A DNA stretch of 64,000 nt from Thermoflavimicrobium daqui (GTDB lineage: Bacteria; Bacillota; Bacilli; Thermoactinomycetales; Thermoactinomycetaceae), in contig NZ_KZ845664.1 of the NCBI RefSeq assembly GCF_003313465.1, forward strand, positions 310,001 through 374,000, in the 5' to 3' direction. The notes under the pieces are model-generated. The model worked only from the letters and a program-made list of their open reading frames with translations. It was not told where the DNA came from and did not search any database. Made by a program: the position numbers and the translations under genes. Below are positions 59,614-64,000 of the stretch, in pieces (within the stretch, counting starts at the first letter, position 1; every line of letters starts with the position of its first letter).

Positions 59614-61689
59614 ATGGCCGATTCGTTGGTTATCGTTGAATCACCTGCTAAAGCAAAAACAATTGGAAAGTATTTAGGAAAAAAATATATTGTGAAAGCT
59701 TCGATGGGACATGTGCGGGATTTACCCAAGAGTCAATTAGGGGTCGATATAGAAAATCATTTTGTACCTAAGTATATTACGGTTCGGGGAAAAGGGGATG
59801 TGCTTAAAGAGCTTCGTGATGCTAAGAAAAAAGTGAAGCGAGTTTACCTAGCTGCTGACCCCGACCGTGAAGGTGAAGCGATTGCTTGGCATTTAGCACA
59901 TAGTTTAGACCTACCTATTGATGAGAAGTGTCGTGTCGTATTTAATGAAATTACGAAGCAAGCGATTAAGGAAGCATTTAAACATCCACGTCAAATTAAT
60001 TTGGATTTGGTAAATGCCCAACAAGCCCGAAGAATACTTGATCGCTTAGTGGGCTATGGTATTAGCCCATTGTTATGGAAGAAGGTTAAAAAGGGATTAA
60101 GTGCTGGAAGAGTTCAATCGGTCGCCGTGAAGCTTATTATTGATCGGGAACGTGAGATTCGTAATTTTAAGCCGGAAGAGTACTGGACCGTAACAGCTCA
60201 TTTATTGGCTGGAAAAGATCAGCTTGAAGCCAAGTTTCATGGATACGAACAAAAAAAAGTAGAACTGAAATCAAATGAAGATGTGGAGAAACTCCTTACA
60301 GAAATCAAGGGAAAGCGGTTTGTAGTGGAACAGGTTAAGGAGAGTGAAAGAAAACGTCAACCTTCACCACCATTTATTACGAGTACGCTCCAACAAGAAG
60401 CAGCAAGGAAGCTCAATTTTCGCACTCAAAAAACGATGGCGGTTGCACAGCAACTCTATGAAGGAGTTGATATTGGGAAAGAAGGTACAGTAGGATTAAT
60501 CACTTATATGCGTACTGATTCTACACGAATTTCGGAGGTAGCACAAAAAGAGGCAACCGATTATATTATCAAAACCTATGGAGAAGACTTTATTCCTACG
60601 CAGCCTCGGACATATAAGAAAAAATCGGGTGCACAAGACGCACATGAAGCGATTCGCCCAACTTCTGCCATGAGAACTCCACAGATGTTAAAAGAATACT
60701 TATCACGTGATCAGTATCGTCTATATAAGCTCATTTGGGAGCGCTTTGTTGCCAGCCAAATGGCACCAGCGATCTTAGACGCGGTTTCTGTAGATATTAC
60801 AGTTGGGAAAGCGTTATTTCGGGCTACTGGATCAAAAGTGAAGTTTGCTGGATTTATGAAGGTATATGTTGAAGGAAATGATGACATAAAGCGTGACGAG
60901 GAAGAAAAATTCTTACCTCCTTTACAAGCGGGTCAAACACTTAAACGTGAAAATATTGAGCCCAAACAACACTTTACCCAGCCACCTCCACGATATACAG
61001 AAGCTCGTCTTGTTAAAACGATGGAAGAAAAAGGGATTGGACGCCCAAGTACGTATTCCCCAACCTTGGACACCATCCAAAAACGAGGGTACGTTCGTTT
61101 AGAGGAAAAACGATTTGTACCTACAGAGTTAGGTGAAATCGTTATTCAGTTGATGGAGGAATTTTTCCCAGAAATTCTAAATGTGGAGTTTACGGCACAT
61201 CTTGAAGAAGACTTGGATCAAATTGAAGATGGAAAAACCGATTGGGTTGAAATTTTAGATGAATTTTATAACCCATTTAAAGAACGTTTAACTTATGCCG
61301 AAAAAGAAATGGAAGAAGTAGAGATTGTGGATGAAGTTTCCGATGAGCTATGTGAGAAGTGCCAAAGTCCGATGGTATATAAATTCGGTCGCTTTGGAAA
61401 GTTTTTAGCGTGCTCAGCTTTTCCAGAATGTCGCTTTACTAAAGCTATTCTTAAGTCTACAGGGGTAACTTGTCCAAATTGTCAGCAAGGAGAGATTGTG
61501 GAACGAAAAACGAAGAAAAATCGATTATTCTATGGTTGCAATCGATATCCCGACTGCGACTTTGTATCCTGGGATAAGCCTGTAGCTAGACCTTGCCCAA
61601 AATGTAACAGTCTTTTAGTGGAAAAAAAGAAAAAGAAAGAGACCATGATTATTTGTACAAATTGTGATTATGAAGAATTAAAAAATTAA
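59614..61689 (+). CDS. topA: DNA topoisomerase I
   Basis: A type IA topoisomerase that relaxes negative supercoils. Length 691. The Toprim domain is [19 protein letters not shown] with the [15 protein letters not shown] acidic triad. [18 protein letters not shown] follows. The active-site Tyr is in [15 protein letters not shown]-terminal zinc ribbons: [34 protein letters not shown]...[19 protein letters not shown]...CTNC. ATG 59614 follows GAGGAGG. Confidence 0.97.
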   Translation: MADSLVIVESPAKAKTIGKYLGKKYIVKASMGHVRDLPKSQLGVDIENHFVPKYITVRGKGDVLKELRDAKKKVKRVYLAADPDREGEAIAWHLAHSLDLPIDEKCRVVFNEITKQAIKEAFKHPRQINLDLVNAQQARRILDRLVGYGISPLLWKKVKKGLSAGRVQSVAVKLIIDREREIRNFKPEEYWTVTAHLLAGKDQLEAKFHGYEQKKVELKSNEDVEKLLTEIKGKRFVVEQVKESERKRQPSPPFITSTLQQEAARKLNFRTQKTMAVAQQLYEGVDIGKEGTVGLITYMRTDSTRISEVAQKEATDYIIKTYGEDFIPTQPRTYKKKSGAQDAHEAIRPTSAMRTPQMLKEYLSRDQYRLYKLIWERFVASQMAPAILDAVSVDITVGKALFRATGSKVKFAGFMKVYVEGNDDIKRDEEEKFLPPLQAGQTLKRENIEPKQHFTQPPPRYTEARLVKTMEEKGIGRPSTYSPTLDTIQKRGYVRLEEKRFVPTELGEIVIQLMEEFFPEILNVEFTAHLEEDLDQIEDGKTDWVEILDEFYNPFKERLTYAEKEMEEVEIVDEVSDELCEKCQSPMVYKFGRFGKFLACSAFPECRFTKAILKSTGVTCPNCQQGEIVERKTKKNRLFYGCNRYPDCDFVSWDKPVARPCPKCNSLLVEKKKKKETMIICTNCDYEELKN

Positions 61690-61702
61690 GGGGATGAGCA
61701 TC

Positions 61703-63016
61703 ATGACTAAACAGCAAGTAACTGTAGTAGGAGCAGGGCTAGCTGGAAGTGAGGCAGCTTGGCAGATTGCGGAGCGAGGAATACCTGTTCGTCTGTATGA
61801 AATGCGACCGAAGAAAAGAACACCCGCACATCGTGGTGGACAATTTGCGGAATTAGTTTGTAGTAATTCATTACGATCCAATAGTTTAAATAATGCTGTT
61901 GGGATTCTTAAAGAGGAAATGCGTTATCTCAATTCATTAATTATAAAATCAGCAGATAAACATGCAGTACCTGCTGGTGGAGCATTAGCCGTTGACCGGG
62001 AGAATTTTTCTGAGGAGATCACCCAAACGTTACATCAACATCCGATGATCGAGGTTATTACAGATGAAGTAACTGAGATTCCTCACGGTCCCACTATTAT
62101 TGCTACAGGACCACTTACTTCCGATCGACTTTCTGATCAACTAAAAGCTTTAACAGGAGAAGAATATCTATATTTTTATGATGCTGCAGCTCCAATTATC
62201 GAAAAAGATAGCATTGATATGAATAAAGTTTTCGTTGCATCTCGTTATGATAAAGGAGAGGCTGCTTATTTAAACTGTCCAATGAACAAAGAAGAGTTTG
62301 AGCGATTTTATAATGCTCTTGTGTCTGCAGAAGTAGCCCCTCTAAAAGAATTTGAGAAGGAAATTTATTTTGAAGGATGTATGCCAATAGAAGTATTGGC
62401 CAAAAGAGGGGAGAAGACGCTTCTTTTTGGTCCTCTTAAACCAGTTGGATTAGTCAATCCCCATACAGGGGAACGTCCCTATGCAGTCGTTCAGTTACGA
62501 CAGGATAATCAAGCCGGAACACTATATAACATTGTCGGTTTTCAGACACATTTAAAATGGGGTGCACAAAAAGAAGTATTTCAATTAATCCCAGGACTTG
62601 AAAATGCAGAAATTGTACGTTATGGAGTGATGCACCGTAATACTTTTATCAATTCACCTAAGCTACTAAAGCCAACTTATCAGATACGAGATCGAGAAGA
62701 TCTTTTTTTTGCAGGACAGATGACTGGCGTTGAAGGCTATGTGGAGTCGGCTGCTTCTGGACTGCTTGCTGGAATCAATGTGGCACGTTTGGTAGCAGAT
62801 CAAAAGCTAGTTGTGCCACCAGCGACAACGGCGATAGGAAGTTTGGCTCATTATATTACAACAGCAGATCCAAAACATTTTCAACCGATGAATGCGAATT
62901 TTGGTTTGTTTTCTCCACTAGAGGAGCGAATTCGTTCAAAGAAAGAACGGACTGAACGCTATGCCAAACGCGCTATAGGGAACATTCAGAATTTTATTTC
63001 CAACCTAAACAATTAG
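61703..63016 (+). CDS. trmFO: tRNA (uracil-54-C5) methyltransferase, folate/FAD-dependent
   Basis: TrmFO makes ribothymidine 54 in tRNA using methylene-tetrahydrofolate and FAD. Length 437. The FAD fold is [58 protein letters not shown] contains the catalytic Cys, and [25 protein letters not shown] is at the C-terminus. ATG 61703 fits the AAGGGG site. It follows topA by 13 bases and is probably co-transcribed with it. Confidence 0.97.
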   Translation: MTKQQVTVVGAGLAGSEAAWQIAERGIPVRLYEMRPKKRTPAHRGGQFAELVCSNSLRSNSLNNAVGILKEEMRYLNSLIIKSADKHAVPAGGALAVDRENFSEEITQTLHQHPMIEVITDEVTEIPHGPTIIATGPLTSDRLSDQLKALTGEEYLYFYDAAAPIIEKDSIDMNKVFVASRYDKGEAAYLNCPMNKEEFERFYNALVSAEVAPLKEFEKEIYFEGCMPIEVLAKRGEKTLLFGPLKPVGLVNPHTGERPYAVVQLRQDNQAGTLYNIVGFQTHLKWGAQKEVFQLIPGLENAEIVRYGVMHRNTFINSPKLLKPTYQIRDREDLFFAGQMTGVEGYVESAASGLLAGINVARLVADQKLVVPPATTAIGSLAHYITTADPKHFQPMNANFGLFSPLEERIRSKKERTERYAKRAIGNIQNFISNLNN

Positions 63017-63091
63017 CCTTGCTAAGTTTTTGTATAGTGTGATACCATGACCGTGTGGTCGAAAGAGCAGATGAGAGGCTGGTGACATACA

Positions 63092-63631
63092 TTGCAACAG
63101 TTTCATGCAACGACGATTTTTGCCATTCGTCATAATGGAGCAGGAGCAATTGCAGGGGACGGTCAAGTTACTTTTGGCAATCAAATGGTTATGAAGCATG
63201 GAGCCAAAAAGATTCGGCGTCTATATCGCGGAGAGGTTTTAGCTGGATTTGCAGGTTCCGTTGCCGATGCGATTACTCTATTTGAAAAATTTGAGATGAA
63301 GCTAGAGGAATATCAAGGTAATTTAGCGAGAGCTGCTGTCGAACTTGCTAAGGAATGGCGCTCAGATAAAGTACTTCGGCGTTTAGAAGCGATGATGATC
63401 GTTTTAAATAAAGAAAAGATGTTTTTGATCTCGGGAAATGGAGAAATCATTGAGCCAGACGATGGCATTTTAGCGATTGGCTCAGGTGGGAGCTTCGCTC
63501 TTTCTGCTGGTAGAGCACTTCAACGCTATGCGGATCATATGTCAGCTAGAGATATTGCCAAGGCTGCTCTTACTATCGCTAGCGAAGTTTGTGTGTTTAC
63601 AAATAATCAAATCATCATAGAGGAGGTATAA
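63092..63631 (+). CDS. hslV: ATP-dependent protease subunit HslV (ClpQ)
   Basis: The peptidase ring of the HslUV protease. Length 179. It has [59 protein letters not shown] and [16 protein letters not shown], very like Bacillus ClpQ (CodW). TTG 63092 is forced by a TGA three codons upstream. Residue 2 is Gln, not the Ser used as the N-terminal nucleophile described for B. subtilis CodW. The Thr pair at residues 7-8 is kept. xerC, which lies between trmFO and hslV in Bacillus, is absent. Confidence 0.96.
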   Translation: MQQFHATTIFAIRHNGAGAIAGDGQVTFGNQMVMKHGAKKIRRLYRGEVLAGFAGSVADAITLFEKFEMKLEEYQGNLARAAVELAKEWRSDKVLRRLEAMMIVLNKEKMFLISGNGEIIEPDDGILAIGSGGSFALSAGRALQRYADHMSARDIAKAALTIASEVCVFTNNQIIIEEV

Positions 63632-63633
63632 TC

Positions 63634-64000
63634 TTGGCTAGCGTAGGTAAAAATTCTGAACAATGGACCCCTAGACAGATTGTTGCTGAACTCGATAAAT
63701 ATATCGTCGGACAACATCAGGCTAAACGAGCAGTGGCCATTGCTCTCCGTAACCGATATCGTCGAAGTTTATTATCACAAGAGCTAAAAGACGAAGTCGT
63801 ACCGAAAAATATTTTGATGATCGGGCCAACAGGAGTTGGTAAGACAGAGATAGCTCGTCGCTTAGCCAAGTTAGTTGGAGCGCCATTTATTAAATTGGAA
63901 GCCACCAAATTCACTGAGGTTGGCTATGTTGGTCGGGACGTAGAATCGATGATTCGTGATTTGGTTGAAACAGCGATCCGTATGGTTAAATCGGAGAAAT
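63634..64000 (+). CDS. hslU: ATP-dependent protease ATPase subunit HslU (ClpY), 5' part
   Basis: The frame opens at TTG 63634, with GAGGAGG upstream, two bases after the hslV stop. It runs off the window after about 122 codons. It encodes [34 protein letters not shown], the Walker A loop [17 protein letters not shown], and [20 protein letters not shown], all HslU hallmarks. HslU unfolds substrates and feeds them to HslV; the genes are translationally linked. Confidence 0.97.
   Translation, partial: MASVGKNSEQWTPRQIVAELDKYIVGQHQAKRAVAIALRNRYRRSLLSQELKDEVVPKNILMIGPTGVGKTEIARRLAKLVGAPFIKLEATKFTEVGYVGRDVESMIRDLVETAIRMVKSEK

Overview
The window looks like chromosome of an endospore-forming, low-to-moderate GC Gram-positive bacterium of the Bacillales. 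Thermoactinomycetaceae or a close relative is my best guess, inferred from gene content and style rather than from any search. Evidence includes strong AGGAGG-type ribosome binding sites with many TTG/GTG starts, the Bacillus-like order sucC-sucD-dprA-topA-trmFO-hslV-hslU, spore-coat-like genes, and an anaerobic cobalamin operon close to the B. megaterium cobI operon. No rRNA, tRNA, CRISPR array or intact insertion sequence was seen.

Layout. 0-3.6 kb: decayed fragments, a Sel1-repeat protein, a broken MazG-like gene and an orphan HNH endonuclease. 4-10.5 kb: Sfp-type phosphopantetheinyl transferase, secreted or lipid-anchored proteins, a cytochrome P450, a membrane cupredoxin. 10.6-16.7 kb: ZTP riboswitch and folD, AraC and YitT proteins, a permease with no ordinary start codon, lipoate ligase. 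16.8-25.2 kb: three divergent regulator/target pairs (GbsR-type with an S9 peptidase, LysR with an MFS exporter, TetR with an FAD monooxygenase). Two of them have operators that overlap good sigma-A promoters. Acetyltransferase remnants lie between. 25.2-32.8 kb: an ABC-F ribosome-protection gene behind an elaborate leader, a HAD phosphatase, HemZ, unknown proteins, and a stretch at 32.16-32.37 kb that folds on paper into a four-way junction.

33.1-46 kb is one cobalamin operon: AdoCbl riboswitch and terminator, then cbiH60-X-J-C-D-ET-L-F-G-A-btuR-cbiP, mostly with start/stop overlaps. It covers sirohydrochlorin to adenosylcobyric acid. Uroporphyrinogen methyltransferase and lower-ligand genes must be elsewhere. 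Just beyond, on the other strand, is a 25-residue Cys-rich mini-gene with its own promoter, RBS and terminator.

46.2-51 kb: a lipid kinase-like gene, then a probable spore-surface island on the minus strand: two tandem paralogues sharing a GPISG motif, two small unknown proteins, a CotS-like kinase-fold protein, and a protein with 13 Ser/His/Lys/Cys repeats. 51-55.4 kb: TPR protein, a metallo-beta-lactamase-fold gene interrupted by one stop, nitronate monooxygenase, a secreted cupredoxin, a mini membrane protein. 55.7-64 kb: housekeeping genes sucCD, dprA, topA, trmFO, hslV and the start of hslU, which runs off the window.

The best candidates for something new are the two-stage leader of the ABC-F gene, the four-way-junction RNA, the Cys-rich mini-protein, and the Ser/His-repeat spore-surface island.
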